Source of the DNA: Microbispora triticiradicis
GTDB taxonomy: Bacteria > Actinomycetota > Actinomycetes > Streptosporangiales > Streptosporangiaceae
Assembly: GCA_003260025.2 (NCBI GenBank)
Contig: QFZU02000047.1
Coordinates: 25,111 to 89,110, forward strand
Direction of reading: 5' to 3'
DNA: 64,000 bases
Part shown: piece by piece, positions 46,851 to 55,035 of the stretch
Layout: each line of letters opens with the position of its first letter
How positions within the stretch are numbered: the stretch's first letter is position 1
The notes under the pieces: generated by a model
What the model was told of the DNA's origin: nothing
Database searches by the model: none
Seen by the model: the letters and a program-made list of their open reading frames with translations, nothing else
Program-made: the position numbers and the translations under genes

Positions 46851-46861
46851 GACCGCTGGTC
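46851..46861. promoter_or_regulatory. TetR operator candidate 2: GACC-GCT-GGTC
   Basis: Perfect 11-bp palindrome with the same core as site 1, directly before the oxidoreductase ribosome-binding site (AGGAG at 46867-46871). Repression of translation start or promoter clearance would be easy from here. Confidence 0.6.
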
Positions 46862-46876
46862 CAGTTAGGAGCGCTC

Positions 46877-47842
46877 ATGCGCGCGATCGTGATGCACAAG
46901 ACCGGGGGCCCCGAGGTCCTCACGCTGGAGGAGGTGCCCACTCCGGCGCCGGGTCCGGGACAGGTGCTCGTCCGCACGGAGGCCGTGGGCGTGACCTACT
47001 ACGAGACCGCCATGCGTTCGGGGCTCTTCCCCATGCCCCGGCCGCTCCCCTCGACCTTCGGCTTCGAAGCGGCGGGCGTCGTCGTCGAGTCCGGCGCAGA
47101 GGTGGACGGCGGCCTCGTCGGCCGCCGGGTCGCGATCATGAATGCGACCGGCGAAGGCACGTACGCGGAGTACGTCACTGCCGCCGCCGACGCCCTCGTT
47201 CCCGTGCCGGACTCCCTGACCTCGGCGGACGCGGTGGCGGTCGCCGTCCAGGGCGCCCTGGCGACGACCCTCCTGCGTACGGCCGGCCTCACCGGAACGG
47301 AAACGGTCCTGGCTGAGGTGGCGGGCGGGGGCGTCGGCGGCTACCTCGCGCAGCTTGCCCGGCCCATGGGCGCCGCCCGCGTCCTGGCCACCGCGGGCGG
47401 CCCGGCCAAAGGTGAGCGTGCCAGGGAGCTCGGCGCCGACGACGTCTTCGACCACACCGACTCCGGCTGGACCGAGCGGCTGCGGGAGGCGGGCGGCACG
47501 GTCGACGTCGTCTTCGAGTCGCTCGGCGGCGCGTCCGCCGGGCGGGTACTCGACGCGATGACCCCGGGCACCGGGCGCATGCTGCTGTACGGCCTCCTCG
47601 GCGGCCCGCCGGCCTTCACACCGATGGACCTGCTGCAGCGCGGCCTGACCCTCGTCGGCTGCGGCGGACCGGAGGCGTGGCTCCCCCGCGTGCTGGCCGC
47701 CCGCGCGGAGGTGCTGGACCTGGCGGCCCGGGGCGGGTTGCGCCCCCAGGTCGACTCGGTGCTGCCGCTGGCCGACGCCGCCGAGGCCCACCGGCGCATC
47801 GAGGCGAGGACCGCCGTGGGCAAGGTCGTCCTCGTGCCGTGA
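46877..47842 (+). CDS. Zinc-free NADPH:quinone oxidoreductase (MDR family)
   Basis: A 321-residue quinone-oxidoreductase-like medium-chain dehydrogenase. The opening MRAIVMHKTGGPEVLTLEEVP, VGVTYYETAMRSGLFP and FGFEAAGVVVESG are typical. The nucleotide loop is altered from AxGGVG to EVAGGGVGGYLAQLA, and no zinc-ligand cysteines are seen. It should reduce quinones or other electrophilic carbonyls with NADPH. It is divergent from and probably controlled by the TetR regulator. The stop codon lies inside the first unit of a 14-bp tandem repeat. Confidence 0.93.
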   Translation: MRAIVMHKTGGPEVLTLEEVPTPAPGPGQVLVRTEAVGVTYYETAMRSGLFPMPRPLPSTFGFEAAGVVVESGAEVDGGLVGRRVAIMNATGEGTYAEYVTAAADALVPVPDSLTSADAVAVAVQGALATTLLRTAGLTGTETVLAEVAGGGVGGYLAQLARPMGAARVLATAGGPAKGERARELGADDVFDHTDSGWTERLREAGGTVDVVFESLGGASAGRVLDAMTPGTGRMLLYGLLGGPPAFTPMDLLQRGLTLVGCGGPEAWLPRVLAARAEVLDLAARGGLRPQVDSVLPLADAAEAHRRIEARTAVGKVVLVP

Positions 47843-47950
47843 ACACAGCACCGTGAACACAGCACCGTGAAAACAGCACCGTGAACACAGCACCGTGAAC
47901 ACAGCACCGTGAACACAGCACCGTGAACACAGCACCGTGAACACAGCACC
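47839..47950. repeat. Eight tandem copies of a 14-bp repeat
   Basis: GTGAACACAGCACC is repeated eight times head to tail, with one single-base variant in copy 3 (GTGAAAACAGCACC). The first copy includes the stop codon of the oxidoreductase gene, and the array fills the gap to the convergent EamA gene. It has no spacers, so it is not a CRISPR. Near-perfect identity implies recent expansion. Confidence 0.95.
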
Positions 47951-47961
47951 GTGAGCCCGGC

Positions 47962-48897
47962 TCACGAGGCGCGGCGGCCGGCCTGTGTGGCGGCGACGCA
48001 CACGAGCACGGCCAGGGCCGCCGCGACGGTCGCGGGACCGATCTCCTCGTTCAGCAGCAGCCAGGCCCACACCAGGTTGAGCAGCGGCTGCGCGAGCTGG
48101 ATCTGCCCGGCGCGGGCGATCCCTCCCCTCGCGAGCCCGGCGTACCAGGGGATGAACCCGAGGAACATCGACACCAGCGCGACGTACGCGAACCCGGCCA
48201 GCGAATCGGCCGAGGGCGCCGCCGGCGTGGTCACCGCCAGCACGACCGTCACGGGGACGGTGACCGGGGCCGCGAGCACGAGGGCGTACGAGATGACCCG
48301 CCAGCCGGGCGTCTCCCGCGCCAGCCTGCCGCCCTCGGTGTAGCCGACGGCGGCCGACAGCAGGGCGAGCACGAGCAGCACGTCGGCCCCGGCGAGGCGG
48401 CCGGTCCCCCGCGTCAGGGTGAACACGGTGATCGACAGCGCGCCGGCCGCGCAGGCGGCCCAGAAGAGCGGCCTCGGCCGCTCCCCGGCCCGCAGCACCG
48501 CGAACACGGCCGTGGCGGCCGGGAGCAGGCCGATGACCACCGCCGAGTGGGCCGTGCTCGCCCCGCTGTTCAGCGCCAGGCCGCTGAACAGCGGGAAGCC
48601 CAGCACGACGCCCAGCACGATCAGCGCGTACGGCCGAAGGTGCGCGCGGGGTGGCAGAAGAGGCGCACCGGCTGCCTTGAGGCAGATCACCGCGGCGACC
48701 GCCGCGACCACGGCCCGCCCGACCGCGACGAGGTACGGGTCGAACCCCCGCATCGCGAACACGGTCGCCGGCAACGACCCCGAGAACGACAGGACACCCA
48801 ACCCCGCGAGCAGACTGCCCCGCCAGTCCCCCTGCCGAGCTCCCTGCCGGCTGGCCGCTATCGGCCGGACAACGATAGCGCTATCGTTATATTTCAT
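47962..48897 (-). CDS. EamA-family (DMT superfamily) transporter
   Basis: A 311-residue membrane protein with ten predicted helices in two EamA repeats, for example SLLAGLGVLSFSGSLPATVFAMRGFDPYLVAVGR and VSMFLGFIPWYAGLARGGIARAGQIQLAQPLLNLVWAWLLLNEE. Members export amino acids or other metabolites. The start at 48897 has no ribosome-binding site and overlaps the start codon of the divergent MocR gene by two bases, so both messages are probably leaderless or nearly so. The first residues (NDSAIV) are encoded by a perfect 18-bp palindrome, likely the MocR operator, making this the likely regulated target. Confidence 0.92.
   Translation of the reverse strand: MKYNDSAIVVRPIAASRQGARQGDWRGSLLAGLGVLSFSGSLPATVFAMRGFDPYLVAVGRAVVAAVAAVICLKAAGAPLLPPRAHLRPYALIVLGVVLGFPLFSGLALNSGASTAHSAVVIGLLPAATAVFAVLRAGERPRPLFWAACAAGALSITVFTLTRGTGRLAGADVLLVLALLSAAVGYTEGGRLARETPGWRVISYALVLAAPVTVPVTVVLAVTTPAAPSADSLAGFAYVALVSMFLGFIPWYAGLARGGIARAGQIQLAQPLLNLVWAWLLLNEEIGPATVAAALAVLVCVAATQAGRRAS
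48871..48888. promoter_or_regulatory. Operator 1: perfect 18-bp palindrome inside the EamA coding start
   Basis: AACGATAGCGCTATCGTT is identical to its reverse complement and lies within codons 4-9 of the EamA gene. A near-identical copy is 31 bp away across the start codons, about three helical turns. Confidence 0.75.
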
Positions 48898-50290
48898 GAA
48901 TGACGATAGCAGTATCGTCCGTCTCGCCGCGATTCTCCGTACGGAGACGGAACGGTCGCGGCCGGGCGAGCGGCTGCCGCCGAGCAGGGAGATCATGCGC
49001 CGCCACGGCGTCGGCCCGGTGACCGTCTCCCGGGCCATCGCCCAGCTCGCGGCGGAGGGACGGGTGGTCACCCGGCCCGGTGCGGGGGTGTTCGTCGCCC
49101 CGGCCCGGCACCCCGTCGCGGAGGCGCCCGATTCGTCCTGGCAGACGGTGGCGCTCGGCGACCGGGTCGTCGACGACTCGGCGGTGGCCGGCCTGCTGGC
49201 CCAGCCGGCCGAGGGCGTCGTGCCGCTCACCGGCGGCTACCTGAACCCCGGGCTGCGCCCGGCGCGGGCCCTGGCCGCCGCCGCGGCGAGAGCCGTACGC
49301 CGTCCGGAGACGTGGGCGATGCCGCCCGTGAACGGCCTGCCGGAGCTGCGCCGGTGGTTCGCCGCGGAGGTCGGCGGCACGGTCACCCCGAACGACGTGC
49401 TCGTCGTCAGCGGCGGCCAGTCGGCGCTCACGCACGCGTTCCGGGCGCTCGCCGCGCCGGGCTCGCCGGTCCTGGTGGAGACCCCCACCTACCCGGGCGC
49501 GCTCGCGGCGGCGCGGGCGGCCGGGCTGCGGGCCACGGCCGTGCCGCTCGACGGCGAGGGAGTACGGCCCGACCTGCTGGCGGAGGCCTTCGCCATGACC
49601 GGGGCGCGAGTGTTCTACTGCCAGCCGTCGCTGCACAACCCCACCGGCGCGACCCTCGGCCACGAGCGCAGGGAACAGGTCCTGGCCGTGGCCCGGGCCG
49701 CGGGCGCCTTCGTCGTCGAGGACGACTACGCGCGTTATCTGGCGACCGGTCCCGTCCCGCCGCCCATGGCGGCCATGGACGCGCACGGGACGGTGGTGCA
49801 CGTCCTGTCGCTGAGCAAGATCACCTCACCGAGCCTGCGGGTGGCGGCGCTGGTCGCGCGGGGACCCGCCGCGCACCGGCTGCGGGCCTCGCAGGTGGTG
49901 GAGTCGTTCTTCGTCGCCCGGCCGCTGCAGGAGACGGCGCTGGAGTTCCTCGCCTCCCCCGCCTGGCGCCGCCACCTCGGCACGGTCCACCAGGAGATCG
50001 GCGTACGGCAGGCCGCGCTGCTCGCCGGGCTCGCCCGGCACGCGCCCGCCGCCGAGGTGCATCTGGTGCCCCCCGGCGGCCTGCACGTGTGGGTACGGCT
50101 CCCGCCCGGCACGGACGAGGCCGCGACGACCGAGGCGGCGCAGGCGAACGGCGTGCTGGTGAGCCCGGGACGGATCTACTACCCCGCCGAGCCTCCCGGC
50201 CCGCGGCTGCGGCTGACCCACACCGCCCCCGCCAGCCCGGCCGAACTCGACGAGGGCGTGCGCCGCCTCGCCGCCGTCCTCCCGCAGTGA
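48896..50290 (+). CDS. MocR/PdxR-type regulator (GntR HTH plus aminotransferase domain)
   Basis: A 464-residue regulator. The GntR winged helix (about 8-80) shows RSRPGERLPPSREIMRRHGVGPVTVSRAIAQLAAEGRVVTRPGAGVFV. The fold-type I aminotransferase domain (about 100-460) has WAMPPVNGLPELRRWFA, SGGQSALTHAFRAL, VETPTYPGAL, QPSLHNPTG, EDDYARYL and the PLP lysine in LSLSKITSPSLR. MocR proteins sense PLP or amino compounds. It diverges from an EamA exporter, with overlapping start codons and two twin operators inside both coding starts. That layout predicts joint autoregulation. Confidence 0.94.
   Translation: MNDDSSIVRLAAILRTETERSRPGERLPPSREIMRRHGVGPVTVSRAIAQLAAEGRVVTRPGAGVFVAPARHPVAEAPDSSWQTVALGDRVVDDSAVAGLLAQPAEGVVPLTGGYLNPGLRPARALAAAAARAVRRPETWAMPPVNGLPELRRWFAAEVGGTVTPNDVLVVSGGQSALTHAFRALAAPGSPVLVETPTYPGALAAARAAGLRATAVPLDGEGVRPDLLAEAFAMTGARVFYCQPSLHNPTGATLGHERREQVLAVARAAGAFVVEDDYARYLATGPVPPPMAAMDAHGTVVHVLSLSKITSPSLRVAALVARGPAAHRLRASQVVESFFVARPLQETALEFLASPAWRRHLGTVHQEIGVRQAALLAGLARHAPAAEVHLVPPGGLHVWVRLPPGTDEAATTEAAQANGVLVSPGRIYYPAEPPGPRLRLTHTAPASPAELDEGVRRLAAVLPQ
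48902..48919. promoter_or_regulatory. Operator 2: GACGATA-GCAG-TATCGTC inside the MocR coding start
   Basis: Perfect 7-bp arms around a 4-base centre, sharing the ACGATAGC...TATCGT core with operator 1. It encodes DDSSIV at the MocR N-terminus, mirroring NDSAIV of the EamA protein. Confidence 0.75.
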
Positions 50291-50325
50291 CACGGGTGAC
50301 ACGGGTGACACGGGCGACACCGACG

Positions 50326-50430
50326 TCACCGGCCCCGGCGGTCCGGCCGGGGCTCGCGGGCGTCACGCGACAGGCGCTCGCGGCGCTCCTTGTTCCGCAG
50401 CGCCAGGTAGGCCAGGTAGCTGATGCGCAT
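50326..50430 (-). CDS. Small basic protein, 34 residues
   Basis: A 34-residue open frame starting MRISYLAYLALRNKERRERL and rich in Arg. It has a very good ribosome-binding site (GAGGAGG, 6 bases before the ATG), which is the main evidence. No family is recognised. It diverges from the CGNR gene across 105 bases and ends 36 bases from the convergent MocR gene. Possible roles include a leader peptide or a small membrane- or ribosome-associated protein, none supported. Confidence 0.5.
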   Translation of the reverse strand: MRISYLAYLALRNKERRERLSRDAREPRPDRRGR

Positions 50431-50535
50431 GGGATCCTCCTCGACCGGAATGCAGACACCAGTGTAACGCTTATGGGGGTGTTGGTATTTCGCGACCTCC
50501 GACTGTCGTACAGTGGTCACGAGGGGTGATCGATC

Positions 50536-51081
50536 ATGACGGGCCCGGCGGAGCTGCTCCGCGACTTCGTTAACACCTACGACGTCGAGGGAGACGCCGA
50601 CGAGCTGGCATCGCCGGCCGACCTGTCCGTCTGGCTGCGCGAACGCGGGCTGACCGGCGACGGCGACCGGGCCTCCGACGAGGATCTCGCGGTCGCCGCC
50701 CACCTGCGCGAAGGACTGCGCGCCGCGTTGCGCCGCAACCACGACGGAGGTCCGTACGACGGGCCGGAGGGCCTGGAGGCGGCGCTGGCCGGTCTTCCGG
50801 TGCGCGTGACGCTCTCGGGGGGCGCACCCACGCTGGAGCCGGTGGCGTCCGGAGTCGCGGGCGGCCTGGCGCGGCTCGCCGCGCAGATCCCGGCGGCCCA
50901 CGCCGACGGCACCTGGTCACGGCTCAAGGTCTGCGCCGAGAGCACGTGCCAGTGGGCGTTCATCGACTCCTCGAAAAACCGGTCTCGCTCCTGGTGCTCC
51001 ATGCGCGTCTGCGGAAACCGCACAAAAACCCGGGCATATCGGGCACGACGCCAGGCGGACGGCACGGCGAGGCCCTCCTGA
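50536..51081 (+). CDS. CGNR zinc-finger protein with ABATE domain
   Basis: A 181-residue protein. The N-terminal ABATE-like domain includes LLRDFVNTYDVEGDADELASPADL. The C-terminal CGNR zinc finger has Cys residues in KVCAESTCQWAFIDSSKNRSRSWCSMRVCGNRTKTRAYRARR, ending with the diagnostic CGNR. Members are presumed stress-linked transcription regulators in actinobacteria. The start lies after a GAGG-type sequence. Position between the small ORF and a GNAT gene gives no further clue to its target. Confidence 0.92.
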   Translation: MTGPAELLRDFVNTYDVEGDADELASPADLSVWLRERGLTGDGDRASDEDLAVAAHLREGLRAALRRNHDGGPYDGPEGLEAALAGLPVRVTLSGGAPTLEPVASGVAGGLARLAAQIPAAHADGTWSRLKVCAESTCQWAFIDSSKNRSRSWCSMRVCGNRTKTRAYRARRQADGTARPS

Positions 51082-51119
51082 CCAGTACGGTGTTACACGC
51101 TAAGAAAGGAGCCCGCCGA

Positions 51120-51722
51120 ATGGGTGTGAGAGCTGCCCGCCTCGAGGACGTCGACGCGGTGACCAGCACCCAGATCCGGGCGTGGAGAGCGGTCTACCGC
51201 GACTTCCTGCCACCGGTCCCGCTGGAGCACATGACGGGTCCGGCGGCGGAGAAGATGTGGCGCCGCCAGTGGGAGGAGGCGATCCTCTCGCCGCCCACGC
51301 CGCGTCACCGCCTGCTCGTCGCCGTCGAGCGGGTGGTGCCCGACACCGACGCGTTCACCGCGCTCGGGCCCGGCGGGATTCTGGCGACCGCGGCGCAGCG
51401 CGCCTCCGACCGGGTCGTGGGGCTGGCTTCGCACGGACCCGCCGAGGATCCCGACCTCCATCCGGCCACGACGGCCGAGTTGATGACGCTGCTCGTCGAC
51501 CCCAACCACATCAGGCGCGGGCACGGCAGCAGACTCCTCAACGCCACCGTGGACCACCTCCGCGAGGACGGCTACAGCACGGTCGTGACCTGGGTCTTCG
51601 CCGACAACCACCAGATGCTCGGCTTCCTGGAGTCGGCCGGCTGGGGCGAGGACGAGGCCGAGCGCGTGCTCGACATGGGCCGCCCGATCCGGATGATCCG
51701 CCTGACCACCGACATCAGCTGA
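51120..51722 (+). CDS. GNAT-family N-acetyltransferase
   Basis: A 200-residue acetyltransferase. The acetyl-CoA pyrophosphate loop is LLVDPNHIRRGHGSRLLNATVDHL, with the following beta-bulge TVVTWVFADNHQMLGFLESAGW. The N-terminus RAARLEDVDAVTSTQIRAWRAVYRDFLPP is usual for the family. An unusual insert (residues ~75-110) separates the first two strands. Substrate unknown. AAAGGAG precedes the ATG. It follows the CGNR gene in the same direction after 38 bases. Confidence 0.9.
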   Translation: MGVRAARLEDVDAVTSTQIRAWRAVYRDFLPPVPLEHMTGPAAEKMWRRQWEEAILSPPTPRHRLLVAVERVVPDTDAFTALGPGGILATAAQRASDRVVGLASHGPAEDPDLHPATTAELMTLLVDPNHIRRGHGSRLLNATVDHLREDGYSTVVTWVFADNHQMLGFLESAGWGEDEAERVLDMGRPIRMIRLTTDIS

Positions 51723-51856
51723 CCACTCGCGTCAACTTCGCCCGCCTCCCGCCGCCGCCCGTCCCGTCCGCCAACCCCGCTGTCGGCGCTCCGCAGGGGA
51801 TTGGCCAGACTGGTGACGCCTTCACCGGCTACGCAGAGGTAGGAAAAGGGAGTCAC

Positions 51857-52729
51857 GTGGCCACCCCAGCTCAATGGTTAGCGGGCGCACGCCCCCGCAC
51901 GCTGCCCGCCGCCGTCGTCCCGGTCGCCGTCGGCACCGGCGTCGCGGTCGCGCACGACGGCGCGGTCTGGTGGCGGGCCCTGCTCGCCCTGTTCGTCGCG
52001 CTGGCGCTGCAGGTCGGCGTCAACTACGCGAACGACTACAGCGACGGCGTCAAGGGCACCGACAAGGACCGGGTGGGACCGCTGCGGCTGGTCGGCTCGG
52101 GCGTCGCGGCGCCGAAGCGGGTGCTCGCCGCCGCCCTGGCCTGTTTCCTCGCCGCCGCCGTCGCGGGGCTGGTGCTGGTGGTCGTCACCCGCGCCTGGTG
52201 GCTGCTGCTGGTCGGCCTCGCGTCCATCCTGGCCGCCTGGTTCTACACGGGTGGATCCCGCCCGTACGGCTACCGCGCGCTCGGCGAGCTCTCGGTCTTC
52301 GTGTTCTTCGGCCTCGTGGCCGTGGCCGGCACGACGTACGTGCAGGTGGAACACCTGACCTGGCTGTCGCTGGCCGCGGCGGTGCCCGTGGGGCTGCTCG
52401 CCTGCGCGCTCCTCGTGGTCAACAACCTGCGCGACATCGTGACCGACGGGCCGTCCGGCAAGCGCACGCTGGCGGTGGTGCTGGGCGACACCCGGACCCG
52501 GCTGGCCTACGCGGCGGCCCTGGTGCTGCCGTTCGTGTGCGCGCTCGCCCTGGTGCCGGTGCGGCCCTTCGCCGCGCTGACCGTGCTCGCGCTCCCCCTC
52601 GTGGTGACCCCCGTCAGGGCGGTCCGCTCGGGCGCGACGGGCCCCGCCCTCATCGCGACCCTGCAGCAGACCGGCCGCCTGCAACTCGTCTTCGGCGCGC
52701 TGTTCGCCCTCGGCCTGGCCCTGTTCTGA
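51857..52729 (+). CDS. menA: 1,4-dihydroxy-2-naphthoate polyprenyltransferase
   Basis: A 290-residue UbiA-superfamily membrane prenyltransferase. The first Asp-rich motif is NYANDYSDGVKGTDKDRVG and the second NNLRDIVTDGPSGKRTLAVVLGD; about eight or nine helices surround them. It prenylates DHNA in menaquinone synthesis in the membrane. The start is the GTG at 51857, which follows GGGAG by four bases and gives MATPAQWLAGARPRTLPAA. No other men gene is in the window. It is convergent with dapB, 48 bases away. Confidence 0.95.
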   Translation: MATPAQWLAGARPRTLPAAVVPVAVGTGVAVAHDGAVWWRALLALFVALALQVGVNYANDYSDGVKGTDKDRVGPLRLVGSGVAAPKRVLAAALACFLAAAVAGLVLVVVTRAWWLLLVGLASILAAWFYTGGSRPYGYRALGELSVFVFFGLVAVAGTTYVQVEHLTWLSLAAAVPVGLLACALLVVNNLRDIVTDGPSGKRTLAVVLGDTRTRLAYAAALVLPFVCALALVPVRPFAALTVLALPLVVTPVRAVRSGATGPALIATLQQTGRLQLVFGALFALGLALF

Positions 52730-52777
52730 CCGCCCGCGGCGGGCAGGGGACCACCCTGCCCGCCGGGTACGGCGCAG

Positions 52778-53524
<747 letters not shown>

Positions 53525-53633
53525 CTATAGCGCCCGGCGGCCGTGACGGCGGAGGGGAGGCACAGACGGGAGGCACGGGCGGGGAGCGTGGATGGGGAAG
53601 TGCGGCCAGGGGAAGTGCGCACGGGAAACGCAA

Positions 53634-53672
53634 GAGGCCGCGTGCGGTGCGAGCTGCACCACACGCGGCCTC
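53634..53672 (-). terminator. Terminator after the M16 peptidase gene
   Basis: Arms GAGGCCGCGTG and CACGCGGCCTC pair perfectly, with an inner GGTGC/GCACC stem around GAGCT. It lies between the M16 stop (53725) and dapB. Confidence 0.75.
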
Positions 53673-53724
53673 CACAGCCCGCGACGCGGGCTCGCGACAG
53701 GCTTACGACGGCCTCACGACGCGC

Positions 53725-55035
53725 TCAGGCGATGGCGGAGCCGAAGTCCTTGTCGGCGTACGGCCCGATGACGGCGAGCGTCAGCGGCCGGTTGAGGACG
53801 TCCTGGGCGACCGCGGCGATCTCCTCGGGGGTGACCGCCTCGATGTGCCCCAGCACCTCGTCCACCGTCATGAGCCGCTCGTAGACGAGCTCGCTCTTGC
53901 CGATCCTGGACATGCGCGATCCGGTGTCCTCGAGGCCGAGCACCAGCCCGCCGCGCATCTGGCCCTTGCCGCGGGCGATCTCCTCGGGCGAGATGCCCTC
54001 GGTCAGGACCCGGCCCAGCTCGTCGCGGCAGATCTTCAGCACATCGTCGATCTTCGAGGGCAGGCAGCCCACGTAGATCCCGAACTGGCCGGTGTCGGCG
54101 TACTGGGAGGTGTAGCTGTAGGCGCTGTAGGCCAGGCCGCGCTTCTCCCGGATCTCCTGGAACAGGCGCGACGACATGCCGCCGCCGAGCGCCGCGTTCA
54201 GGACGCCGAGGGCGAAGCGCCGGTCGTCGTTGCGGGAGACGGCGGTCATGCCGAGGACCAGGTTGGCCTGCTCGGTGGGCCGGTCGAGCACCCGGACGCC
54301 GCTCCGGACGTCCACGCCGGGCCCGCCGATGCGCGGCTGCGCCGGCGCGGCGGAGCCGCCCAGCGCGCCCGCCCGCTCGTAGGCCGCCGCGACCAGCGCG
54401 ACCACCCGCTCGTGGTCGACGTTGCCCGCCACCGACACCACGGTGCGGGGCGGGACGTAGAACCGCTGGTAGTACTCGCGGATGCGGTCACGGGTGAGCG
54501 CGTTGATCGAGTCCTCGTTGCCGAGGATCGGACGGCCGATCGGCGTGTCACCGTACAACTCGGTGGAGAACTGCTCGTGCACCACGTCGGAGGGATCGTC
54601 GTCGTGCATGGCGATCTCCTCCAGGATCACGCCGCGCTCCGACTCCACGTCCTCCTCGGTGACCAGCGAGGAGGTCACCACGTCGGCGAGCACGTCGATC
54701 GCCAGCGGCAGGTCCTCGTCGAGCACCCGGGCGTAGTAGCAGGTGTACTCCTTGGCGGTGAACGCGTTGATCTCACCGCCGATGCCCTCGATGGACGCCG
54801 AGATCTCCATGGCGTCCCTGGTGGGCGTGCCCTTGAAGAGCAGGTGCTCCAGGAAGTGGGTGGCCCCCATGTGCTCGGGAGCCTCGTCACGCGAGCCGAT
54901 GCCCACCCACATGCCGACCGCGACACTGCGCACGGTCGGCATCGTCTCCGTCACGACCCGCAGGCCGCCGGGCAGGACGGTGCGGCGGACGACCCCCGCA
55001 CCCTCCTTGCCCGGAAACAGCGTCTCGGTCGTCAC
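53725..55035 (-). CDS. M16-family zinc metallopeptidase
   Basis: A 436-residue processing-peptidase-like protein. The inverted zinc motif H-x-x-E-H is in [12 protein letters not shown], the distal Glu is in the [15 protein letters not shown] helix, and the second domain has [25 protein letters not shown]. It is the one-subunit bacterial form that probably clears peptides or processes proteins in the cytosol or membrane. GTG at 55035 overlaps the expected stop of pnp in the third frame (GTGA), a typical coupling. As written, pnp runs past this point in another frame. Confidence 0.93.
   Translation of the reverse strand: MTTETLFPGKEGAGVVRRTVLPGGLRVVTETMPTVRSVAVGMWVGIGSRDEAPEHMGATHFLEHLLFKGTPTRDAMEISASIEGIGGEINAFTAKEYTCYYARVLDEDLPLAIDVLADVVTSSLVTEEDVESERGVILEEIAMHDDDPSDVVHEQFSTELYGDTPIGRPILGNEDSINALTRDRIREYYQRFYVPPRTVVSVAGNVDHERVVALVAAAYERAGALGGSAAPAQPRIGGPGVDVRSGVRVLDRPTEQANLVLGMTAVSRNDDRRFALGVLNAALGGGMSSRLFQEIREKRGLAYSAYSYTSQYADTGQFGIYVGCLPSKIDDVLKICRDELGRVLTEGISPEEIARGKGQMRGGLVLGLEDTGSRMSRIGKSELVYERLMTVDEVLGHIEAVTPEEIAAVAQDVLNRPLTLAVIGPYADKDFGSAIA

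Noticed and set aside
47839..47950. Repeat array considered as CRISPR
   Set aside because: Units are 14 bp with no spacers and no cas genes nearby.
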